Assembly: GCA_949840885.1 (NCBI GenBank)
Contig: CATKYJ010000019.1
Coordinates: 18,541 to 82,540 of the forward strand
Length of the DNA stretch: 64,000 nt
Direction: 5' to 3'
Origin: an uncultured Acetatifactor sp.
GTDB lineage: Bacteria; Bacillota; Clostridia; Lachnospirales; Lachnospiraceae
Shown: piece after piece, positions 57,862-64,000 of the stretch
Layout: each line of letters starts with the position of its first letter
Position numbering within the stretch: the first letter of the stretch is position 1
Program-made: the position numbers and the translations under genes
Notes under the pieces: generated by a model
The model's database searches: none
The model's input: only the letters and a program-made list of their open reading frames with translations
What the model was told of the DNA's origin: nothing

Positions 57862-58716
57862 TTACACATTCCCCAGATACACATGCTCCAGATACCGCCC
57901 CGCGATACCGGCAAGACGGCGAAGCGTCCCTACGTCCGTGGGCCCTCTGTCCGTCATGCGGTACTGGGGGAAGAATCGGGTGATATGGAGGGGAATCCCC
58001 CGGCTAAGGCTCGCTATCCACCGGGCTTCTTCCTCCATCTCGTCCTCCCCGTCATTTTCGCCCGGCACGACCAGCGTAGTAAGTTCCACATGGCAGTTGG
58101 ATGACGCTTTTTCGATAAACCCTTTGACAGTCTCCAAATCTCCGCCAAGCTTTCTGTAGTACTCCTCCCGGAAGCCTTTCAAGTCTATGTTCATGGCATC
58201 CATGTAAGGCAGAAGCTCCTCCAGCACCCATGCGGCGGCCGTCCCATTGGTCACCAGCACGTTCTCCATGCCGTATTCCCTGACCAGCCTGGCGGTGTCG
58301 CGGACATATTCCCAGCCAACCAAAGGTTCGTTGTAGGTATAGGCGATGCCTATGTTCCCGGACCTCCTGCGCTCTTTCCACTCCAAGGCCGTATCCGCCA
58401 GTTCCCTCGGCGACACATACACCGCGCCGGCATCTATCTTGCCGCCCATGGAAATCTCATGGTTCTGGCAGAAAGGGCAGCGCAGGTTGCAGCCATAGCT
58501 TCCCACGGACAAAATCTTCCCTCCCGGGCGGAAGTTCTTCAACGGCTTCTTTTCAATGGGGTCTAATGCGACAGACGTAATCTGGCCGTAATTCTCACCA
58601 ACGATTTCTCCGCCCTTATTTTTCCTGGCCCCGCACAGCCCTGTCTGGCCGGGGGACAGGCTGCAATGGTGCATGCACACCTGACAAGTCGTTTTTTTCG
58701 CGCTCTCTGTTTTCAT
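57862..58716 (-). CDS. amrS: AmmeMemoRadiSam system radical SAM enzyme
   Basis: A 284-residue radical SAM protein. The N-terminus has a Cys cluster (C11, C14, C18, C28) and the radical SAM motif C76-NLR-C80-PF-C83 within VGSYGCNLRCPFCQNHEIS. The family motifs IAYTYNEPLVGWEYV, NIDLKGF and HITRFFPQYRMTD are present; it resembles pyruvate formate-lyase-activating enzymes. Convergent with the AB fusion with a 38-base gap, so the partners are beside each other but not in one transcript. Confidence 0.93.
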   Translation of the reverse strand: MKTESAKKTTCQVCMHHCSLSPGQTGLCGARKNKGGEIVGENYGQITSVALDPIEKKPLKNFRPGGKILSVGSYGCNLRCPFCQNHEISMGGKIDAGAVYVSPRELADTALEWKERRRSGNIGIAYTYNEPLVGWEYVRDTARLVREYGMENVLVTNGTAAAWVLEELLPYMDAMNIDLKGFREEYYRKLGGDLETVKGFIEKASSNCHVELTTLVVPGENDGEDEMEEEARWIASLSRGIPLHITRFFPQYRMTDRGPTDVGTLRRLAGIAGRYLEHVYLGNV

Positions 58717-58757
58717 AATTCCGTCCTTATTTCTCCAGTCGTTCTCTCTCTAGTCTA

Positions 58758-60113
58758 TCAGAAATCCCCCGGCATATCAGTCCCCCCATCACCCATGGTT
58801 TCCGCTTTCGAAGCGATCCGCACCTCCACAGGCCACACCGTCACGTATACGTCCTTATCCTCATCCCCCGGATTCTCCATGTAAATCCCCACCCGGAACC
58901 ATGCGCCTTTCTCCGCTTCCATTTCTACCGGCATGCCGGGCGTGACATAAGGGGCCTCGTCATAGGCATTCTCCCGGCCTACCTCCACCGGTTCCAGGGA
59001 AATCTGCGTGTCCCCCACGTCCTGCCCCACCGCAAATGTGACCCTGCCTCTCTTGGGAGAAATCTCCTCGTCCGAATAATAGACGCCGCCTTTACTCCCC
59101 GCCGGTATAGTAATGCGTATGCCGAATCTGCTACGCTGCGGATTCGTCAGCAGGCATACCGCCAGCACGGACACGGCAAGGACCCCCGCTGCCACGGCCC
59201 ACCATGCCGGTTTCTTCCACCTGGCCAGGTTCCGGATGCGCGCTTTCGTATCCCCCTCCCCAAAGGCAAGGGGCGCGCCAGCCAGGATCCGGTGTCCGGT
59301 GGCAAAAGCCAGGAGGGAGGCGGAGTAATCCGCCCTTATTCCAACGCCCATCCTGCGCACCACCGCCTCATCGCAGCTCATCTCCATATCCTGGCTCATC
59401 AGGGCAAAAGCCAGCCACGCCAGCGGATTGAACCAATGGAGGCTTAAGGCCAGAAAGGCCAGCCCTTTCACCAGATGATCCAGGCGCCGTATATGGTACC
59501 TTTCATGAAAGATAATGTATTCCTGCTCCCTCTCGCCCAGATTGCAGGGCAGATAGATTTTCGGAGCAAAAATGCCCATCACGAAAGGCGTCTCGATGTG
59601 GTCCGCCACCAGAATATTTTCCCGAAGCGGCACTGCCACCGCAAGCCTGCCCCGGATTTTTCGATAAGAAAAGGCGCTGTACAGAAGCATGCCGCAGATC
59701 CCGGCCAGCCACACATACTGTCCGGCCAGAATCCCCACCTCCCACCAGCTGCCTGTCACATATTGTATCCTGCCGGCCTCGTCCCGCTTCGTGGTGCGGA
59801 TATGCTGTATGCCCAGCCCGCCGTTGGCCGCATCGCCCACCGCCCGCCAGGCCGCCTCCCCGGCCCCTGCCAGGGAAATGGGCTCATCCGCCAGGGTATA
59901 GTCCTGCGACACCTTGCTTCTCTCCGGCAAAATGCTCACCGGTGCCTCCAGGGCCACGGGGCAGAGCAGCCGAAACAGCACAAGGGCCCACAGTCCGTAG
60001 GAAATCGCCTTGGGCGCCCGCCTCAAAAGCAGCCTGGCCAGAGCCACTGCCAGAATTACCAGGCTGGCCGTCCTGGTCATGTCCAGAATCCCCATAAAAA
60101 TCTCATCCAGCAT
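58758..60113 (-). CDS. BlaR1/MecR1-type M56 metalloprotease
   Basis: A 451-residue membrane sensor-protease. Several membrane helices in the first 150 residues, the zinc motif H203-E-R-Y-H207 (IIFHERYHIRRLDH), the downstream Glu in SQDMEMSCDEAV, and then a membrane helix (WWAVAAGVLAVSVLAVCLL) with a 130-residue outer domain. The outer domain is not a penicillin-binding domain, so the signal is not a beta-lactam by homology. It is in one operon with the BlaI-type gene and overlaps no other gene. Predicted to cut the repressor. Confidence 0.88.
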   Translation of the reverse strand: MLDEIFMGILDMTRTASLVILAVALARLLLRRAPKAISYGLWALVLFRLLCPVALEAPVSILPERSKVSQDYTLADEPISLAGAGEAAWRAVGDAANGGLGIQHIRTTKRDEAGRIQYVTGSWWEVGILAGQYVWLAGICGMLLYSAFSYRKIRGRLAVAVPLRENILVADHIETPFVMGIFAPKIYLPCNLGEREQEYIIFHERYHIRRLDHLVKGLAFLALSLHWFNPLAWLAFALMSQDMEMSCDEAVVRRMGVGIRADYSASLLAFATGHRILAGAPLAFGEGDTKARIRNLARWKKPAWWAVAAGVLAVSVLAVCLLTNPQRSRFGIRITIPAGSKGGVYYSDEEISPKRGRVTFAVGQDVGDTQISLEPVEVGRENAYDEAPYVTPGMPVEMEAEKGAWFRVGIYMENPGDEDKDVYVTVWPVEVRIASKAETMGDGGTDMPGDF

Positions 60114-60118
60114 TCCCC

Positions 60119-60478
60119 TTACCTCCTCATGCCCTCAATGAGGCGCTTCAGCTCCTCGGCCTCCTGCTCCGAAAGCTTCTTCCGGGTGCCGAAAGCCGCC
60201 AGAAAGGCAGGCAGGGAGCCCCCGAAAGCCTCCTCCACATACTGCTCGCTGTGCCGGGCGTAGAATTCCTCTCTGGAAATCAGAGAGGTCACAATGCCCT
60301 TTTCGTTTTTGAAAATCCCCCTGTCGCAGAGCCTCTTAAGCACCGTGAAAGAGGTTGTTTTTTTCCATTGGAACTGCGCCTCACCCAGCTTTGCCAGCTG
60401 CCCGGAAGCCACCGGTTCGTTTTCCCATATCAGATCCGCAAACCGGGCCTCTGCGGTTCCTGCTCTGAATTCAGCCAT
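60119..60478 (-). CDS. BlaI/MecI-type repressor
   Basis: A 119-residue winged-helix repressor: ASGQLAKLGEAQFQWKKTTS, FTVLKRLCDRGIFKNEKG, then a helical dimer/cleavage region (SLPAFLAAF). AAAAGGAGG precedes the ATG. Five bases separate it from the M56 protease gene. Two BlaI-type operators lie upstream, so it controls its own operon. Confidence 0.92.
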   Translation of the reverse strand: MAEFRAGTAEARFADLIWENEPVASGQLAKLGEAQFQWKKTTSFTVLKRLCDRGIFKNEKGIVTSLISREEFYARHSEQYVEEAFGGSLPAFLAAFGTRKKLSEQEAEELKRLIEGMRR

Positions 60479-60494
60479 ATGGAACGCCTCCTTT

Positions 60495-60546
60495 TCTACA
60501 ATCTGTAGTACGCAATCATTCTACAACATGTAGTTTGTTTTGTCAA
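60495..60546 (-). promoter_or_regulatory. Promoter with two BlaI-type operators
   Basis: TCTACAATCTGTAGTA (60495-60510) and TCTACAACATGTAGTT (60520-60535) both fit the BlaI consensus TACTACANATGTAGTA. On the minus strand TTGACA (60541-60546), 17 bases, TAGAAT (60518-60523): the upstream operator covers the -10 and spacer, the other the start of transcription. Confidence 0.9.
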
Positions 60547-60633
60547 TGCCTTTGCGAAAGTTTTTGCTTTCTGTATAGGCTTTCGGAAAGGGAAAAAGCG
60601 AGTGCGGGGCGTACAGAAAATAGCATAAATCAC

Positions 60634-60662
60634 TTGCCAAAGCGGGCCAGACATAGTAGGAT
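60634..60662 (+). promoter_or_regulatory. Promoter of the degV-ddh operon
   Basis: TTGCCA (60634-60639), 17 bases, TAGGAT (60657-60662), 82 bases ahead of the start codon. Confidence 0.5.
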
Positions 60663-60743
60663 AGAAGTAGCGGACGATTCCGAGAAACAACTAAGAAGAC
60701 AGAAGAATTGATTCGTAAATCAAAAAAGAAAAGGATGGTTCCC

Positions 60744-61562
60744 ATGAAAGAATATGTGATTTTTACCGATGGAGACGTAGACCTGCCCTCCCCCTACGAT
60801 AAAGAGATTTCCTATCTGCCACAGTACTACTATTTTGACGAAAATCTGATCTACGGAGACGAACAGATCCTGTCCAGGAAAGAATTCTTTGAACAGCTAA
60901 GCACCCGCAGGGCTTACACAGCCGGGGTGAATCCCGATTTTGCCCGCAAGAGTTTCGAGGCGGTCCTGGAGGCCGGAAAGGACATTCTGTGCATAGCGGT
61001 CTCCTCGGCCCTGAGCGGCTCCTACAGCACGATCTGCATGGTGGCGGACGAGCTGCGGTCCGCCTACCCCGAATCCCGGATAGAGGTGATCGACTCTTTA
61101 AGCGCCACTTTGGGAAGCGGATTCCTGTGCGTGGATGCCATAGAGATGAGGGAAAAGGGAACGCCTCTTGCGGATACGGCTGCGGAAATCCGCAGGCGGG
61201 TGGGCCTGATCGATGTCTTCTTCGTGGTGGACGACTTCAAATACCTGGTACAGGGCGGCCGGGTCTCTCCCAGCGTAGGCAAGATCGGGGATATCCTGGA
61301 CATTAAGGTGACCCTCACCATCACCGATGGGCGCATCGTGCCCTACAAGAAGAACCGGGGCATCAACGCGGCCCTCCGCAATATCCAGCACATCTCCCAA
61401 TCCAGGGAAACCGCCAGACTGGGCTCCATCTATGTGGGCAATGAGATGCTCTTCGAGAAATGCCGCTCTTTGGTTCAGAGCAGCTGCGAGGCATCACTGA
61501 ACCTGATCGTGGCCTCCCATGTAGGCCCCAACACCACGGGCATCGCCATCGAGTGGGCTTAA
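60744..61562 (+). CDS. DegV family fatty acid-binding protein
   Basis: A 272-residue two-domain protein of the DegV/FakB type, which holds a fatty acid for phosphorylation by FakA. Motifs: MKEYVIFTDGDVDLP, CIAVSSALSGSYST (acyl-carboxylate site), FFVVDDFKYLVQGGRVS and the C-terminal SHVGPNTTGIAIEW. ATG 60744 follows AAGGA; the frame is open 36 bases upstream. It is followed 29 bases later by ddh. Confidence 0.9.
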   Translation: MKEYVIFTDGDVDLPSPYDKEISYLPQYYYFDENLIYGDEQILSRKEFFEQLSTRRAYTAGVNPDFARKSFEAVLEAGKDILCIAVSSALSGSYSTICMVADELRSAYPESRIEVIDSLSATLGSGFLCVDAIEMREKGTPLADTAAEIRRRVGLIDVFFVVDDFKYLVQGGRVSPSVGKIGDILDIKVTLTITDGRIVPYKKNRGINAALRNIQHISQSRETARLGSIYVGNEMLFEKCRSLVQSSCEASLNLIVASHVGPNTTGIAIEWA

Positions 61563-61591
61563 GTTGCATAGCACAGGAAAGGAGCATATTA

Positions 61592-62578
61592 ATGAGTATC
61601 AGAATCGGTATTTTAGGCTACGGCAATCTGGGGCGGGGCGTAGAATGCGCCGTCCGCCAGAATCCGGATATGGAACTGAAAGCAGTGTTTACCAGGAGGA
61701 ATCCCGGGGATGTAAAAATCCTTACCCAGACGGCTCAAGTCTGTCATGTGGACGAGGCGGCAAGTTGGGCAGATAAGCTGGACGTGCTGATCCTCTGCGG
61801 AGGCAGCGCCACTGACCTGCCGGTGCAGACACCGGAGTATGCAAAGCTTTTCAATGTGGTGGACAGCTTCGACACCCATGCGAAGATTCCGGAGCATTTT
61901 GCCAATGTGGATGCCGCCGCAAAAGAAAGCGGCAAGACCGCAATCATCTCCGTGGGCTGGGATCCCGGCATGTTTTCTTTAAGCAGGATGTATGCAAACG
62001 CCATTCTCCCTGAGGGAAAGGACTACACTTTCTGGGGGCGGGGCGTCAGCCAGGGACATTCCGATGCCATCCGCAGGATTGAGGGCGTAAAGGATGCGAA
62101 ACAGTACACCATTCCCGTGGAAAGCGCCCTGGAGGCAGTGCGCACCGGGGAAAATCCGGAGCTGACCACCAGGCAGAAGCACACCCGGGAATGCTTCGTG
62201 GTAGCTGAGGAGGGCGCTGACCTGAGCAGAATCGAAGAGGAAATCAAAACCATGCCCAACTACTTTTCCGACTACGACGCCACCGTACATTTCATCACCG
62301 AAGAGGAGCTGAAGCGCGACCACAGCCGGATTCCCCACGGCGGCTTTGTGCTGCGCAGCGGTTCCACAGGCTGGGAGGGGGAGAACCGCCACCTCATCGA
62401 ATACAATCTGAAGCTGGACTCCAATCCGGAGTTTACGGCCAGTGTCATCGCCGCTTTCGCAAGGGCGGCATACCGGTTGTCTCGGGAGGGCGCTCATGGC
62501 TGTAAGACTGTCTTCGACATCCCGCCTGCCTGTCTGAGCGCCAAAAGCGGCGAGGAACTGCGGGCAAGCCTGCTTTAG
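61592..62578 (+). CDS. ddh: meso-Diaminopimelate D-dehydrogenase
   Basis: One-step NADPH-dependent amination of tetrahydrodipicolinate to meso-DAP, for lysine and peptidoglycan. The 328-residue product has the Rossmann motif IGILGYGNLGRGVE, the substrate residues in CGGSATDLPVQTPE, and SVGWDPGMFSLSR, WGRGVSQGHSDAIRRIEGV. ATG 61592 has AAAGGAG upstream. Ends in a strong terminator. Confidence 0.97.
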   Translation: MSIRIGILGYGNLGRGVECAVRQNPDMELKAVFTRRNPGDVKILTQTAQVCHVDEAASWADKLDVLILCGGSATDLPVQTPEYAKLFNVVDSFDTHAKIPEHFANVDAAAKESGKTAIISVGWDPGMFSLSRMYANAILPEGKDYTFWGRGVSQGHSDAIRRIEGVKDAKQYTIPVESALEAVRTGENPELTTRQKHTRECFVVAEEGADLSRIEEEIKTMPNYFSDYDATVHFITEEELKRDHSRIPHGGFVLRSGSTGWEGENRHLIEYNLKLDSNPEFTASVIAAFARAAYRLSREGAHGCKTVFDIPPACLSAKSGEELRASLL

Positions 62579-62667
62579 TTTGGCCTTGAGTTGGCATTGG
62601 TTTGGCTTGGGGTTTAACTTAGTTTGACCTTAGTTTACTTTCGTTTACTTTGACGCATGGTTTTCTC
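62579..62667. other. T/G-rich low-complexity gap
   Basis: About 75 bases of imperfect GTTTGGCTTGA-type repeats (TTAGTTT, TTTACTTT) between the ddh stop and its terminator. No gene and no known element seen. Confidence 0.4.
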
Positions 62668-62692
62668 CAGGGGGCTTCGGCCCCCTGTTTTT
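62668..62692 (+). terminator. Rho-independent terminator after ddh
   Basis: CAGGGGGC (62668-62675), loop TTCG, GCCCCCTG (62680-62687), then TTTTT. The stretch 62693-62800 after it has CCAAGA and TCTGAATCC repeats only. Confidence 0.95.
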
Positions 62693-62800
62693 GTGTTCAT
62701 TTTCACTTTCCAAGATTTTACCAGAATTTCGCTTTCCGCTTTCCAAGACATTTTCCAAAGTTTTTCTGAATCCGGTTTTTCTGAATCCACATTTTTCCTC

Positions 62801-62859
62801 TTGACATTCTTTTTTTCTCATGCTACTATGAAGTAAACTTCATATGAAGTTCGCTTCAT
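62801..62859 (+). promoter_or_regulatory. Promoter with two palindromic operators
   Basis: TTGACA (62801-62806), 17 bases, TACTAT (62824-62829). Two adjacent 16-base palindromes follow: ATGAAGTAAACTTCAT (62828-62843) and ATGAAGTTCGCTTCAT (62844-62859), overlapping the -10 and start site. This predicts autorepression by the XRE protein encoded directly downstream. Confidence 0.85.
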
Positions 62860-62888
62860 ATCTCTCTGCCGAAAGGAAATGAAAAGCC

Positions 62889-63119
62889 ATGAAAACAAAA
62901 CTCAAAGAACTGCGCTGCGAATACGGCCTGACCCAGCAGCAGCTGGCCGACCTGGTTCATGTCTCCGCACGGACCATCATTTCCATCGAAAAGGAACAGT
63001 ATAAGCCGTCCCTGATGCTGGCCTACCGGATGGCGCAGGTCTTTCATACCACGATCGAGGATTTATGCTGCTTAGAGGAAAATAAACGCAAGGAGGACGA
63101 AGAATATGCGAAATTATAA
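62889..63119 (+). CDS. XRE family regulator
   Basis: A 76-residue single-domain helix-turn-helix protein (LKELRCEYGLTQQQLADLVH, then VSARTIISIEKEQYKPSLML) with a short charged tail. Its start has GAAAGGA upstream. It overlaps the following membrane protein gene by 14 bases, so the two are made together. Such pairs (small XRE regulator plus small membrane protein) are common in Firmicutes; the signal is unknown. Confidence 0.9.
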   Translation: MKTKLKELRCEYGLTQQQLADLVHVSARTIISIEKEQYKPSLMLAYRMAQVFHTTIEDLCCLEENKRKEDEEYAKL

Positions 63120-63561
63120 GAATATTGACTACATCGCACAGATTAAATGGCGCATCCGCATTCTGTACCTGCTCCTGATCGCCATGCTGATCTATATGGT
63201 AGCCGTCGGCGAACTGGGCGGAGGGGATTCCAGGATCATGACGAATCTGGCGAACCGCTTCAGCAGGATCGTCTTTTTCGGCGGCATGGCCTACGTCATC
63301 TCCAGAATCGTCCACAACAAAAAGCTGCTTCGCAACCGTCTTCTGCTAAAGGAGCAGAGGCTGGAGGAGACGGATGAGAGGAACCGCTATCTCCACGACA
63401 AGAGCGGCGGCATCGTGCTGGACATCCTGCTGGCGTGCCTGCTCTTCATCACCCTGACCGCCTCCCTGTTCGACATGACGGCCTTTTATGTCTCCTTTGC
63501 CATCCTGGTCATTGCTCTGGTTTTAAAGACAGGGGCCTATCTGTGCTACAGCCACCTCTGA
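63106..63561 (+). CDS. Small membrane protein paired with the XRE regulator
   Basis: A 151-residue product with four hydrophobic segments (RILYLLLIAMLIYMVAV; IVFFGGMAYVISRIV; IVLDILLACLLFITLTASL; FYVSFAILVIALVL). A charged loop with RLLLKEQRLEETDERNR divides the pairs. AAGGAGG lies within the regulator gene. Resembles DUF-type partners of XRE regulators; function unknown. Confidence 0.75.
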   Translation: MRNYKNIDYIAQIKWRIRILYLLLIAMLIYMVAVGELGGGDSRIMTNLANRFSRIVFFGGMAYVISRIVHNKKLLRNRLLLKEQRLEETDERNRYLHDKSGGIVLDILLACLLFITLTASLFDMTAFYVSFAILVIALVLKTGAYLCYSHL

Positions 63562-63589
63562 CAGCAATCCGCATAATGGTTTCTGCATT

Positions 63590-63730
63590 CCGCCGCCAGC
63601 AATGGGGCATCAAGCTTGCAGTGCTGCAAAGCTGAAAGTATCCTTCGGGCACTTTGGTATGTGACCCTCGCGGCATTCGCCAGACGGATGCCGGCGCATC
63701 CGCTTGGCTCATTGCCCGCGGGAATCAATT
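63590..63730. repeat. Dispersed structured intergenic repeat, copy 2
   Basis: About three quarters identical to 8785-8950. The central stem AAAGTATCC/GGGCACTTT and the second stem GCCAGACGGATGC/GCATCCGCTTGGC are both conserved in pairing although the bases differ from copy 1, which suggests selection on structure. Confidence 0.7.
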
Positions 63731-63811
63731 AAATGGATTAAAAACCAATAAAAAGGTTTAAATCGGTTAAAAATATGGTATAATGGATAAAACGGATAAG
63801 GAGGTACGCAT

Positions 63812-64000
63812 ATGGGACTCAGAGCAGAAGATGTCTTCCGCCCCGGGGCATTTCCGGAATACACCTATATCTCGCGAAAATCTGCCATTTCCGACCTGCC
63901 CTATGAATTCCGGCTGATGCAGGCCATCAAGGTATCCGGCTTCCTGACTTCTCTGGTAGGCCCTTCCAAAATGGGAAAGACCATTTTATGTGAAAAGGTC
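63812..64000 (+). CDS. ATP-binding protein, 5' part only
   Basis: The first 63 codons of a gene cut by the window end. The start MGLRAEDVFRPGAFPEYTYI is followed by a P-loop, GPSKMGKTILCEKV, as in AAA-type ATPases of the kind found in phage defence or transposition proteins. ATG 63812 has AAGGAGG (63798-63804) and an extended -10 TGGTATAAT lies at 63776-63784. The 50 bases upstream of it are A-rich with TTAAA repeats. Function undetermined. Confidence 0.7.
   Translation, partial: MGLRAEDVFRPGAFPEYTYISRKSAISDLPYEFRLMQAIKVSGFLTSLVGPSKMGKTILCEKV

Overview
The window looks like a chromosome segment from an anaerobic, probably spore-forming member of the Firmicutes, most likely Lachnospiraceae; I would not name a genus. 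The evidence is the gene content: an F-type ATP synthase operon with a Na+-type c subunit, SpoVG, a paired GlgC/GlgD, the BioY S-component, a DnaD/DnaC pair, meso-diaminopimelate dehydrogenase, and strong AGGAGG ribosome sites with canonical sigma-A promoters. Most of the segment has mid-range to GC-rich codon use. A stretch near 40.1-51.2 kb is visibly AT-rich and mosaic.

Layout. 0-4.7 kb: sugar-use block with a ribokinase (cut by the window edge), a LacI regulator fused to a second ribokinase-like domain, and a GH127-like glycosidase; two of the promoter regions share a 59-bp element. 4.8-14.1 kb: a 33-residue small protein, mfd and pth (both with low-complexity expansions), a Nudix hydrolase, a beta-lactamase-fold serine hydrolase and an ABC-F protein behind a long leader. 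14.2-24.1 kb: spoVG, glgD-glgC, murC, a DnaA-box cluster in front of dnaD-dnaC, a PRPP synthetase homologue, and bioY with BirA-type operators. 23.5-28.5 kb: two membrane-anchored proteins of unknown function, a methyltransferase and another unknown. 28.6-36.1 kb: the complete ATP synthase operon on the minus strand. 36.3-39.2 kb: DUF402 protein, coiled-coil cell-wall hydrolase, upp, rpiB.

40.1-53.5 kb is the most interesting part: a cysteine-rich peptide (RiPP-like) cluster on the minus strand. It encodes a 55-residue precursor with nine C-terminal Cys, two radical SAM/SPASM enzymes, an acyl-carrier-like protein, two proteins resembling the BtrH N-terminal domain, and two ABC exporters. It carries the debris of an older version: a broken second ACP, two broken copies of a membrane protein, and an IS66 fragment. 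Three copies of a palindrome-plus-promoter element punctuate it. The rightmost copy also drives a 65-residue proline-rich peptide that ends exactly where a 677-residue two-HTH, TPR-like regulator ends on the other strand; a second short proline-rich ORF lies upstream of that regulator. The simplest reading is a peptide-signalling module controlling a RiPP cluster.

53.6-64 kb: self-regulated MerR regulator with a convergent MATE exporter; a fused MEMO1-AMMECR1 protein convergent with its AmrS radical SAM partner; a BlaR1/BlaI-type pair with two BlaI operators; DegV; Ddh; an XRE regulator with two palindromic operators and a membrane partner; and the start of an ATPase gene cut by the window end. 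Three diverged copies of a structured intergenic repeat (about 8.8, 23.5 and 63.6 kb) and three copies of a post-stop hairpin element (34.0, 34.5, 36.8 kb) are scattered in gaps. I saw no rRNA, tRNA or CRISPR array.
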